This document shows, piece after piece, positions 1 to 6,961 of a DNA stretch of 26,212 nt. The position numbers were made by a program, and so were the translations under genes. Numbering within the stretch: position 1 is the first letter of the stretch; each line of letters begins with the position of its first letter. Source of the DNA: Bacteroidaceae bacterium (GTDB lineage Bacteria > Bacteroidota > Bacteroidia > Bacteroidales > Bacteroidaceae); NCBI GenBank assembly GCA_017548225.1, contig JAFYMV010000004.1, forward strand, positions 1 to 26,212. Reading direction: 5' to 3'. Below the pieces are notes generated by a model, which saw only the letters and a program-made list of their open reading frames with translations, searched no databases and was not told the DNA's origin.

Positions 1-1
1 C

Positions 2-163
2 ATCGATGGTGGCACCTCACGCGAGGTCTTCGACCGCGCTTGGCTAGATGCGCAACCTGCCGTATGGGAAAGCCCCCTCATACGCCATGTACATAGTGCA
101 GCCCCCCTCACAATCAAGATGGATGGCTTGCATGGCATAGGTGTAGTAGAAAAAAATCATTAG
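2..163 (+). CDS. 3' end of an unidentified protein (partial)
   Basis: An open frame enters from the left edge and runs 53 codons to a TAG stop at 161-163. The start lies outside the window. The residues visible include GGTSREVFDRAW near the edge and a tail ending KMDGLHGIGVVEKNH. Codon choice (many GCC, CTC and ATC) resembles the real genes further on, and the stop is followed directly by a strong hairpin, which supports a genuine gene end. I do not recognise the family and assign no function. The reverse strand is also partly open here, so the strand call rests on the stop plus terminator arrangement. Confidence 0.6.
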   Translation: MDGGTSREVFDRAWLDAQPAVWESPLIRHVHSAAPLTIKMDGLHGIGVVEKNH

Positions 164-176
164 TAAAAGAAATAGA

Positions 177-214
177 AAAAGGCTGTAGTCACTCAAGTTA
201 CATTATAGCCTTTT
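177..214. terminator. Bidirectional hairpin terminator between convergent genes
   Basis: An 11-bp stem (177-187 with 204-214, one G-T pair) encloses a 16-base loop. The 5' arm begins AAAAGGCT and the 3' arm ends AGCCTTTT, so each strand has a T run after the stem. It lies 13 bp after the stop of the left-edge gene and 45 bp past the stop of the convergent bat gene, so it probably serves both. Confidence 0.75.
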
Positions 215-259
215 ATCATTCGCTTTTCCTTACACTATGAGAGGAATAAAATCTTAAGA

Positions 260-1279
260 TTACTCGAAAAGATTAAAGCCCTTTAATCGGGGATTCTTCT
301 TTGTCATGATTAGCAGTTCAATAAGCAATAATATAAAAGCAATCCATGCCATTACCTGAAACTGCTCATCATACTCGGAATAAACAGATGTTTCAACATC
401 AGCTTTTGCGAGTTTGTCAATCTCTTTCTGCAATATCTTTTGGGCATTGCCGGTATTGTCAATGCGGATGTACACGCCATTGCCCGCTGCAGCAATCTCT
501 TGACACATTGCCTCACCAAGCTTGGTTACGATAACATTACCCTCCTTGTCGCGACGAAAATCGCCCGAACGACCTGCGGGAATGGGTGAGCCCTCAAGCG
601 AGCCTACGCCCATGACATAGACCACCATACCCTTCTCAGCTGCTGACTTGGCAGCCTCAACGGCACCTCCCTCATGATTCTCACCATCGGTGATAATGAT
701 AATGGCCTTACCCACTCCTTCGCGAGGTGTGAAACTGCGAGTAGCCATATCAATGGCAGTCTTAATATTGGTACCCTGTCGGGTGATAAGACCAGGATTA
801 ATAGACTCGAGGAATATCTTGGCAGAAATGAAATCACTTGTGATGGGCAACTGGATAAAAGCATCACCCGCAAACACAATAAGACCTACCTTATCGTCCT
901 TGAACTCATCTACAAGACGAGAGATTATGTTCTTTGACTTTTCTAGACGGTTGGGAGCTATATCCTCGGCAAGCATCGAATTGGAGATATCAAGAGCAAT
1001 GACAGTTTCAATGCCTTGACGCTTGACCGTCTCCACTTTAGAGCCAAATTGCGGGCGTGCAATGAGCAATACCACGAAACAGATAGCAACAAAGGTTATC
1101 CAAAACTTTATCTGCGGACGCTGTGCTGATACCTCAGGCATCATGGCAGACAACAATTCAGGATCGCCGTACTTATGCAAAGCACTCTTGCGACGATAAC
1201 TTGCATAAAAATACATCACTACTATGACAAGCAGTAGGATATATAGGAATAGGGCGTTAGGATTTGCGAACTTAAACAT
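260..1279 (-). CDS. batB: Bat-family VWA-domain membrane protein (BatA/BatB type)
   Basis: This 339-residue protein is an aerotolerance (Bat) VWA protein of the inner membrane. Hydrophobic segments lie at about 8-26, 58-75 and 308-326. A von Willebrand A domain occupies about 90-290, between the second and third segments. The metal-ion-dependent adhesion site is complete: D97-x-S99-x-S101 in ALDISNSM, T170 in RQGTN, and D198 in ITDGEN. Length and layout fit BatB slightly better than BatA, but the two paralogues are hard to separate by eye. Bat proteins usually sit in a batA-B-C-D-E operon; here the upstream neighbour (43 bp away) is the HU-LysM gene and the downstream side is closed by a terminator and a convergent gene. 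It therefore appears as a solitary Bat gene at the end of the ftsY transcription unit. The biochemical role of Bat proteins is not well settled. Confidence 0.85.
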   Translation of the reverse strand: MFKFANPNALFLYILLLVIVVMYFYASYRRKSALHKYGDPELLSAMMPEVSAQRPQIKFWITFVAICFVVLLIARPQFGSKVETVKRQGIETVIALDISNSMLAEDIAPNRLEKSKNIISRLVDEFKDDKVGLIVFAGDAFIQLPITSDFISAKIFLESINPGLITRQGTNIKTAIDMATRSFTPREGVGKAIIIITDGENHEGGAVEAAKSAAEKGMVVYVMGVGSLEGSPIPAGRSGDFRRDKEGNVIVTKLGEAMCQEIAAAGNGVYIRIDNTGNAQKILQKEIDKLAKADVETSVYSEYDEQFQVMAWIAFILLLIELLIMTKKNPRLKGFNLFE

Positions 1280-1322
1280 GATTTACAATTTATGCATGAT
1301 GACCAAAAGAAGCAAAAATATA

Positions 1323-2696
1323 TCAATCTTCAACCAAATGCAGCTCTGGAATATTTACTGTCATCCCAATAGCTACCTTATTGAAATCAGCGATATGATT
1401 ATACTTTACGATATAGGGCCATAGGCGCTTATCGCCATAATACTTGCGAGCCAACATGATGAGGGTCTCTCCGTTCTTTAACTTATGCGTTGTCAGTGTA
1501 CCTCCAATGACATAATCTGTAGTGTCAGCAATGGTGATATCTCTAATATCTTTCTCAGACAACGATTTTGGGATAGCCAAAAAAGAAGCATCAACCTTGA
1601 CAACAGGATTTACCTCCTTGACGGGTATCATATTGACTGGAACGATGGTATCTAAGTCTTCAAGCATTACATCATCAACCTCCGACACAGTTGTCGTCGT
1701 GGTGGTCGTCGTAGCAGTAATAGTAGGTTCCGATTGTGTTTCTACCGAATCGATGGTTACATCCACTTTCAACACCTCATTACCCCACTCTGCTCCAAGT
1801 ACCTCTTGCAAATTGGGATTTACCACAATGTCGCTATGCTCTTCCATCATATCTTGGTATGACTGTTTTTTCAAGGTATACCAATAGTAAAGAGCCCCTG
1901 CAGAGCAAAGCAACAACAATATGAACAATACACAACCGCATCCGCGACGCTTCTTGCCTTGTGCTTGGGGCTGAGATTGGACTTCGTTAGGCGAAGAGGC
2001 GGATGCCTCTTCTATCTCTACAGGCTCATCACCAGCAACGGCTTCTGCTTGAGGGAGCTGCACAGCATCATCGGCATAAAGTTCTGATATTGGGGTAACC
2101 TCCACCACTGAAGCTTCGGCAGGCTGCTCAGACGACTCTTCTACAGATTCTTGAGCGACCGCTTCTATATGTTCATCTATAGAGTCTTCAGCAGACTCCA
2201 CAGCCGGCACAACCTCTTCCACAACCTCGACCTCTTCAGTAGCCACGACCTCTTCAGAAACCCCTTCTACGATTTCCGCCACATCTTTCACATCTTTCAC
2301 ATCCTCAACCTCCTCAACACATTCGTTTTCCTCTGCTTCATCCTCCGACTCGACAGATGCCTCATCAGCAGGGAAAGCATCATTGAGTTCTGTTGGTTCA
2401 AAATGTGCGAAGGGGCGATTTATCAACTCCTTCATGGCGCTATCAGGAGTAAAGGTTACTTTGGTATGTCCTTTAATAACGATGCGCTCGCCCGTATTTA
2501 CATCCACACTGCTTCGTTCGCCCATCTCCGCCAGCTTAAAGGCACCTAACCCCTTAATTTTTACTATACCATCTTCTTGCAATCCCTTCTCTATAGTCTC
2601 TACAAAAAGACGCAAAAAATCATCGGCAACACCATTCGCGATATCGCTCTTTGCTGCCAACTCTTCAGCTATATTGTTCAGAAAAATCTTTCCCAT
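1323..2696 (-). CDS. HU-domain / transmembrane / LysM fusion protein
   Basis: This 457-residue protein has four parts. Residues 1-95 form an HU/IHF-type DNA-binding fold, with the family pattern GLGAFKL near 49-55 and a basic beta arm around VNTGERIVIKGHTKV. Residues 108-245 are a highly acidic, Glu/Val-rich linker with EVEDVKDVKDV-like repeats. A KKRR cluster (about 248-251) precedes a single hydrophobic segment (about 255-272). A periplasmic region with a run of threonines (about 329-336) leads to a C-terminal LysM domain (about 396-452: LKNGETLIMLARKYYG, then a VAIGMTVNIPE end). By the positive-inside rule the HU domain is cytoplasmic and LysM periplasmic. HU binds DNA and LysM binds peptidoglycan glycans, so I infer a possible link between nucleoid and cell wall. 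It follows the small HU gene by 16 bp, probably in one operon. Confidence 0.88.
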   Translation of the reverse strand: MGKIFLNNIAEELAAKSDIANGVADDFLRLFVETIEKGLQEDGIVKIKGLGAFKLAEMGERSSVDVNTGERIVIKGHTKVTFTPDSAMKELINRPFAHFEPTELNDAFPADEASVESEDEAEENECVEEVEDVKDVKDVAEIVEGVSEEVVATEEVEVVEEVVPAVESAEDSIDEHIEAVAQESVEESSEQPAEASVVEVTPISELYADDAVQLPQAEAVAGDEPVEIEEASASSPNEVQSQPQAQGKKRRGCGCVLFILLLLCSAGALYYWYTLKKQSYQDMMEEHSDIVVNPNLQEVLGAEWGNEVLKVDVTIDSVETQSEPTITATTTTTTTTVSEVDDVMLEDLDTIVPVNMIPVKEVNPVVKVDASFLAIPKSLSEKDIRDITIADTTDYVIGGTLTTHKLKNGETLIMLARKYYGDKRLWPYIVKYNHIADFNKVAIGMTVNIPELHLVED

Positions 2697-2712
2697 GAAA
2701 TACTACAAAGAA

Positions 2713-2991
2713 TTACTCGGCATTAAACTTTTCCTTTAACACATTGCTCTGCCTAAACCCAAGCACCAACTTGGGAGGGATAAGATATCTCTTTCCGGTG
2801 GTTGGATTTACCGACACACGCTCCATCTTCTTCTTGACCTCGAAGGTGCCAAATGAAGTTATACATACCGCATCGTCTTGCAAGAAATGCTCTTCAAGCA
2901 CTTTAAGCGTGTCATTTATCAACTTTGTTGTAGTGCCAACTGGCTGATTTGTCTGTTTAGACAACTCATTGATAAATTCCTTATTGTTCAT
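2713..2991 (-). CDS. HU-family DNA-binding protein
   Basis: At 92 residues this is the usual length of an HU/IHF histone-like protein. It shows the N-terminal helices (NKEFINELSKQTNQ), the conserved ITSFGTFEVKKK strand near 44-55, and the arm and C-terminal helix (VNPTTGKRYLIPPKLVLGF, then LKEKF). HU proteins bind and bend DNA non-specifically as dimers. The arm has PTTGKR and PPK, close to the canonical NPxTG and IPA/IPP pattern, so DNA binding looks intact. It sits 57 bp after rimO and 16 bp before the HU-LysM gene, whose N-terminal domain it resembles. The two might form heterodimers, which is inference. Confidence 0.92.
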   Translation of the reverse strand: MNNKEFINELSKQTNQPVGTTTKLINDTLKVLEEHFLQDDAVCITSFGTFEVKKKMERVSVNPTTGKRYLIPPKLVLGFRQSNVLKEKFNAE

Positions 2992-3048
2992 AGCTTACCT
3001 TTATATATATAGTAACTGAAGGGAGATTACAAACATTCACTCCAAACC

Positions 3049-4356
3049 TCATCTCACCTTACCATACAAATCAAACTCATCTGCAGATGTAATCTCGACC
3101 ATATAGTACTGTCCGATCTCTACATCATTCTCTTCCTTGAGCAACAACACTTCGGGATCCACTTCAGGAGAGTCATACTGGGTGCGACCAATGTAGTAAT
3201 TGCCCTCTTCGCGATCGACAACCACCTGCATAGTCTTGCCGATGCTCGCTGCACTGACCTCTTCAGCGACGCGTTGTTGTACACGCATCAGCAGCCCCAA
3301 GCGAGCTTGCTTGGTTTCGTCATCAATATCATCGGCATAGTGCTCAGCCGCATATGTACCTTCCTCTTCAGAGTAAGCAAAAGCACCCATACGCTCAAAC
3401 TTCATATCCTTGACAAACTGCACCAACTCGTTGAATTCCTCGTCGGTTTCGCCAGGGAATCCCACCATCAGCGTGGTACGCAGATAGATGCCCGGCACCT
3501 CACGACGAATAGCTTGTAGCAACTCAATAGTCTCCTCTTTACCAATATTGCGGCGCATACGCTTCAGCACACCAGTGCTCACATGCTGCAAGGCGATATC
3601 AAGGTATTTGCATACATTGTCGCGTTCGCGCATCACACGCAGCAAGTCCATCGGGAAATGGGTAGGATATCCATAGTGTAGGCGTATCCACTTGACACCT
3701 TCTACATCAGAGATGCGTTCAACAAGCTCTGCTATAGACTGCTTCTTATAGAGATCAACACCATAGTATGTCAAATCTTGCGCAATGAGTTGTATCTCTG
3801 TTACCCCCTTACTCACGAGCAGGCGCACCTCCTCGACAATGTCCTCCATAGGACGACTCACATGACGGCCGGTGATGATAGGTATAGCGCAATAAGCACA
3901 AGTACGATCACATCCTTCAGAGATCTTCACATAAGCATAGTGGCTCGGAGTAGTAAGCACGCGATCTAAAGAATAAGCCTCTTTCGACAGTGCCTCTTCG
4001 CCTTTGAGATTTTCTACAATCTTGTCCCAATCAAACTTACCATAATAACCATCTACTTGAGGAATCTCTTCACCCAATTCGGCCATATAGCGTTCTGAAA
4101 GGCAACCCATCACAAACACTTTGCGTACACGACGCTTGGCTTTCAGCGCGCACACCTCAAGAATCATATTGATAGACTCTTCCTTGGCATCACCAATAAA
4201 GCCACAGGTATTGATTACCACAAATTCTCCCCTCACTTGCTCAGGGTTATGACGCATGGTATAGCCATTCACTTCGAGCATCTTCATCAATCTCTCCGAG
4301 TCAACCAAGTTCTTTGAGCAACCGAGAGTGATTACATCTATTTGATTTTTAACCAT
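3049..4356 (-). CDS. rimO: Ribosomal protein S12 (Asp) methylthiotransferase RimO
   Basis: This 435-residue radical-SAM enzyme adds a methylthio group to the conserved aspartate of ribosomal protein S12. The N-terminal UPF0004 domain carries the three cluster cysteines at C13 (ITLGCSKN), C51 (INTCGF) and C85 (VMGCLSER). The radical-SAM motif CxxxCxxC is at C149, C153 and C156 (EGCDRTCAYCAIP). A TRAM RNA/protein-binding domain fills about 370-435. The opening TLGCSKNLVDSE is diagnostic of RimO rather than the tRNA enzyme MiaB, and length is normal. The ATG at 4356 starts exactly at the conserved N-terminus. The gene lies 47 bp after ftsY and 57 bp before the HU gene, consistent with co-transcription from the ftsY promoter. 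Confidence 0.96.
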   Translation of the reverse strand: MVKNQIDVITLGCSKNLVDSERLMKMLEVNGYTMRHNPEQVRGEFVVINTCGFIGDAKEESINMILEVCALKAKRRVRKVFVMGCLSERYMAELGEEIPQVDGYYGKFDWDKIVENLKGEEALSKEAYSLDRVLTTPSHYAYVKISEGCDRTCAYCAIPIITGRHVSRPMEDIVEEVRLLVSKGVTEIQLIAQDLTYYGVDLYKKQSIAELVERISDVEGVKWIRLHYGYPTHFPMDLLRVMRERDNVCKYLDIALQHVSTGVLKRMRRNIGKEETIELLQAIRREVPGIYLRTTLMVGFPGETDEEFNELVQFVKDMKFERMGAFAYSEEEGTYAAEHYADDIDDETKQARLGLLMRVQQRVAEEVSAASIGKTMQVVVDREEGNYYIGRTQYDSPEVDPEVLLLKEENDVEIGQYYMVEITSADEFDLYGKVR

Positions 4357-4403
4357 ATTTCAGGAGTTATCTTTGGCGTCGAACGCGTTGTATCAAGAAA
4401 TCG

Positions 4404-5354
4404 TTAGAACAATGAATCCACAAATTCAGTCTTGTTGAATGGTTGGAGATCATCGATACCCTCACCCAAACCAACATAACGCACGGGAATCTTAAATTGG
4501 TCAGAAACGCCGATAACCACACCACCTTTGGCCGTACCATCAAGCTTGGTGATAGCCAAAGCAGTTACTTCGGTAGCGAGTGTAAACTGACGAGCCTGCT
4601 CAAAAGCATTCTGTCCGGTAGAGCCATCAAGCACCAACAACACTTCGTTGGGCGCATAGTCAACTACCTTCTTCATCACATTCTTAATCTTCGTGAGCTC
4701 ATTCATCAAGCCCACCTTATTGTGCAAGCGACCAGCAGTATCAATAATCACTACATCGGCATCATTAGCAACAGCCGATTTCAGGGTATCAAAAGCTACA
4801 GAAGCGGGGTCAGCACCCATCTTCTGCTTGATGACGGGCACATCGGCACGACGGCCCCACTCCACCAACTGCTCCACGGCAGCAGCACGGAAGGTATCGG
4901 CAGCACCGAGGTATACTTTCAAACCAGCCTTTTTAAACTGGTGGGCCAACTTTCCAATGGTTGTGGTCTTACCCACACCATTCACACCCACCACCATAAT
5001 CACATAGGGACGCTTGGCATCATCAGGAATAGCGAATCCTTCTGTATTTGTTGTCTCATTCTCGGTAAGCAGTGCAGCAATCTCATCCTTAAGGAGAGCA
5101 TTGAGTTCATTAGTCGTTACATACTTATCGCGCGCCACACGCTCCTCGATGCGCTTGATAATCTTCAAAGTTGTTTCTATACCAACATCAGAAGTTATCA
5201 ATGCCTCTTCCAAGTTGTCGAGTACTTCATCATCCACCTTTGATTTACCCGCTATTGCACGAGTAATCTTTCCCAATACGCTTTCCTTTGACTTTGACAA
5301 TCCTTTGTCGAGTACCTCTTTCTTATCCTTCGAAAAAAACGAAAAAAATCCCAT
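4404..5354 (-). CDS. ftsY: Signal recognition particle receptor FtsY
   Basis: FtsY is the SRP-receptor GTPase that delivers ribosomes to SecYEG for co-translational membrane insertion. The ATG at 5354 gives 316 residues starting MGFFSFFSKDKKE. A frame extension to a TTG at 5372 is possible but would overlap the predicted transcription start, so the ATG is preferred. The NG domain is complete: P-loop GVNGVGKTT near 123, DTAGR near 205-209, and TKLDGTAKGG from about 269, with the GAADTFRAAAVEQL segment near 150. There is only a very short N-terminal A region, ending in an amphipathic FFSFFSK start suited to membrane contact. It is the first gene of the ftsY-rimO-HU-(HU-LysM)-bat series. Confidence 0.97.
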   Translation of the reverse strand: MGFFSFFSKDKKEVLDKGLSKSKESVLGKITRAIAGKSKVDDEVLDNLEEALITSDVGIETTLKIIKRIEERVARDKYVTTNELNALLKDEIAALLTENETTNTEGFAIPDDAKRPYVIMVVGVNGVGKTTTIGKLAHQFKKAGLKVYLGAADTFRAAAVEQLVEWGRRADVPVIKQKMGADPASVAFDTLKSAVANDADVVIIDTAGRLHNKVGLMNELTKIKNVMKKVVDYAPNEVLLVLDGSTGQNAFEQARQFTLATEVTALAITKLDGTAKGGVVIGVSDQFKIPVRYVGLGEGIDDLQPFNKTEFVDSLF

Positions 5355-5380
5355 AAGTATATAGTAATTCAATTATTTTG

Positions 5381-5412
5381 CAAAATTAGTGCAAGCCGAG
5401 AGAAATGCCAAA
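5381..5412 (-). promoter_or_regulatory. Predicted Bacteroidales-type promoter of ftsY
   Basis: On the minus strand a TTTG (5412-5409) is followed after exactly 20 bp by TAATTTTG (5388-5381), matching the Bacteroides -33 TTTG / -7 TAnnTTTG pattern. Transcription would begin near 5374, about 20 bases before the ftsY ATG. The motif lies inside a direct repeat. Confidence 0.72.
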
Positions 5413-5575
5413 TCTCAACGAGTAAATATAGAGAAATTGCTTGCATTTTCTCTATTGCGCGAGGAAGAGATTCAATAAATTAAATTTATTTGAGCATTTC
5501 CGAGGCGCAGCCTAATTTCAACGACTCGCTAAAATTAGTGCAAGGCGAGAGAAATACCAAATCTCAACAAGTAAA
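5382..5575. repeat. Imperfect 45-bp direct repeat carrying promoter motifs
   Basis: Copy A (5382-5426) and copy B (5531-5575) match at 42 of 45 positions. Each carries, on the minus strand, a TTTG to TAATTTT spacing of 20 bp; copy A keeps TAATTTTG while copy B has lost the final G (TAATTTTA). Between them, on the plus strand, TTTG (5489-5492), 20 bp and TAATTTCA (5513-5520) form a degenerate promoter whose surrounding bases resemble the mutS2 promoter at 9413-9444 (23 of 32 identical). The 264-bp gap from ftsY to the M16 gene otherwise holds nothing I can name. Confidence 0.75.
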
Positions 5576-5636
5576 AGCAGAGATTCAGCAAAATTATCTG
5601 TTAGGATATTTCCAAAGTAAAAGAAACGAAGCAACT

Positions 5637-6950
5637 CTAATCGACAACCTGTCCCCTCTTCACAACTATCGTGTGTAGCATCTCAGGGCATAAGTAACGC
5701 TGTGCCAGTTGTTGCAAGCGAACACTATCAGTCGTATTAATAGCATCAATCGTATGCTCAATATGTGTTTGCGGCAAGCCGAGATGTTCCATGAAGATAT
5801 AGGCATCGGTAAGCGAGAAGGCACTCTCGTAGTTGCGACAAATCTCGCCAGTCATATAATTTCGCACCATACGCAACTCATCATCAGGTACAAGTTCCGT
5901 TTGCAAACGACGCATCTCCTTATGTACTTCATCAATCACCTCCTCAGCCTTGCCCGCCTGCGCCTCACAATGCACCATAAAGAGCACTTGTGGAGTATTG
6001 GTAACAAGGTCAGCACCAATATGATAGGTATACCCTTTAGCTTCGCGCACATTCTTCATCAAACGACTGCCAAAGTAGCCACCCAACACAGTAGTAAGCA
6101 CACGCGTAGAAAGATAGTCAGGATCATTTACATCCATCAGCAAACAACCCAACCGAATACTATCCTGTACCGCATCTCTGAGTTCAATAATTTGAGGCTC
6201 ACGAATCGATTTTGACTGGGTATCATGAATTGCCAATTCCTTTCCATCGACAAGTCGCCTTTCATGCTGCGTAGTACCCCACTCTGCATCACCAAAAAGC
6301 GATTCCACATGGGTAAGCAGTTCATCATCGACATCACCAGACAGGTATATCTGACATGTGCGCGAGCCATAGTAGCGATGATAATAATCCACCACATCAG
6401 CAACTTGCAAAGTGTCAAAATCTTCAAGGTTGGCCTGCATGCCACAGGGGTGCGCATCACCATAGATACTCCGCCTCAATGCACGCATAGCCTGCACATC
6501 ACCCTTCTGTAGGTTTACCATGAGTTGCGCCTTGTTGTTGTTACAAACAGTACGAAACTGTCCTTCATCAAAAGAAGGCTCGGTGAGCATACGCTGCACC
6601 AGTTCCATGGTAGCTAGAAAATGCTTCTTAAGCGTATAGAGAGTGACAAAGGTACGATTCATGGCCACACTGAGTTCAAGCCATGCCCCGTAGTAGTCGA
6701 GACGCTCGGCAAAGGCAGCTGCTGTATATCCTCGACACCCTTCACGCAACATACGGCATGCAAAGAGCGCCTGCAACTTGCGTGCTTGCAGAAACTGTCC
6801 TGCGGCGAAGACAAAATCTATTCGCACCGCATCCAATCCATCCGCCTCTATTATATATAAAGGTATCCCATTACGCATGACACGCTTTGCGGGTTTGCGA
6901 AAAGCGAATTGCGTAGGCTGGATGGGTGGCGGCGTAGTGCGATCAAGCAT
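5637..6950 (-). CDS. M16-family peptidase subunit lacking the zinc motif
   Basis: This 437-residue protein has the two-lobed M16 (insulinase/pitrilysin) layout. The N-terminal lobe has FVFAAGQF near 46-53, where active members then show HxxEH. Here the matching segment reads ALFACRMLREG (61-71) with no His or Glu dyad, so zinc cannot be bound in the usual way. The C-terminal lobe retains the substrate-binding pattern GGYFGSRLMKNVREAKGYTY near 290-309, with R296, R302 and Y307/Y309. This combination is typical of the non-catalytic partner of heterodimeric M16 peptidases. No catalytic partner is in the window. It has no clear signal peptide. It begins 11 bp after the penicillin-binding protein gene and is probably co-transcribed with it. 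Function beyond the family is not known. Confidence 0.88.
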   Translation of the reverse strand: MLDRTTPPPIQPTQFAFRKPAKRVMRNGIPLYIIEADGLDAVRIDFVFAAGQFLQARKLQALFACRMLREGCRGYTAAAFAERLDYYGAWLELSVAMNRTFVTLYTLKKHFLATMELVQRMLTEPSFDEGQFRTVCNNNKAQLMVNLQKGDVQAMRALRRSIYGDAHPCGMQANLEDFDTLQVADVVDYYHRYYGSRTCQIYLSGDVDDELLTHVESLFGDAEWGTTQHERRLVDGKELAIHDTQSKSIREPQIIELRDAVQDSIRLGCLLMDVNDPDYLSTRVLTTVLGGYFGSRLMKNVREAKGYTYHIGADLVTNTPQVLFMVHCEAQAGKAEEVIDEVHKEMRRLQTELVPDDELRMVRNYMTGEICRNYESAFSLTDAYIFMEHLGLPQTHIEHTIDAINTTDSVRLQQLAQRYLCPEMLHTIVVKRGQVVD

Positions 6951-6961
6951 ATGAGATCAAA

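Noticed and set aside
1313..1320. Promoter directly before the bat gene (TATTTTTG on the minus strand)
   Set aside because: The nearest TTTG is only 14 bp upstream, too short for the usual spacing of about 20 bp, so read-through from upstream is more likely.
5382..5575. Attachment-site pair (attL/attR) from the 45-bp direct repeat
   Set aside because: The two copies are only about 100 bp apart, no integrase is near, and both carry a promoter pattern instead.
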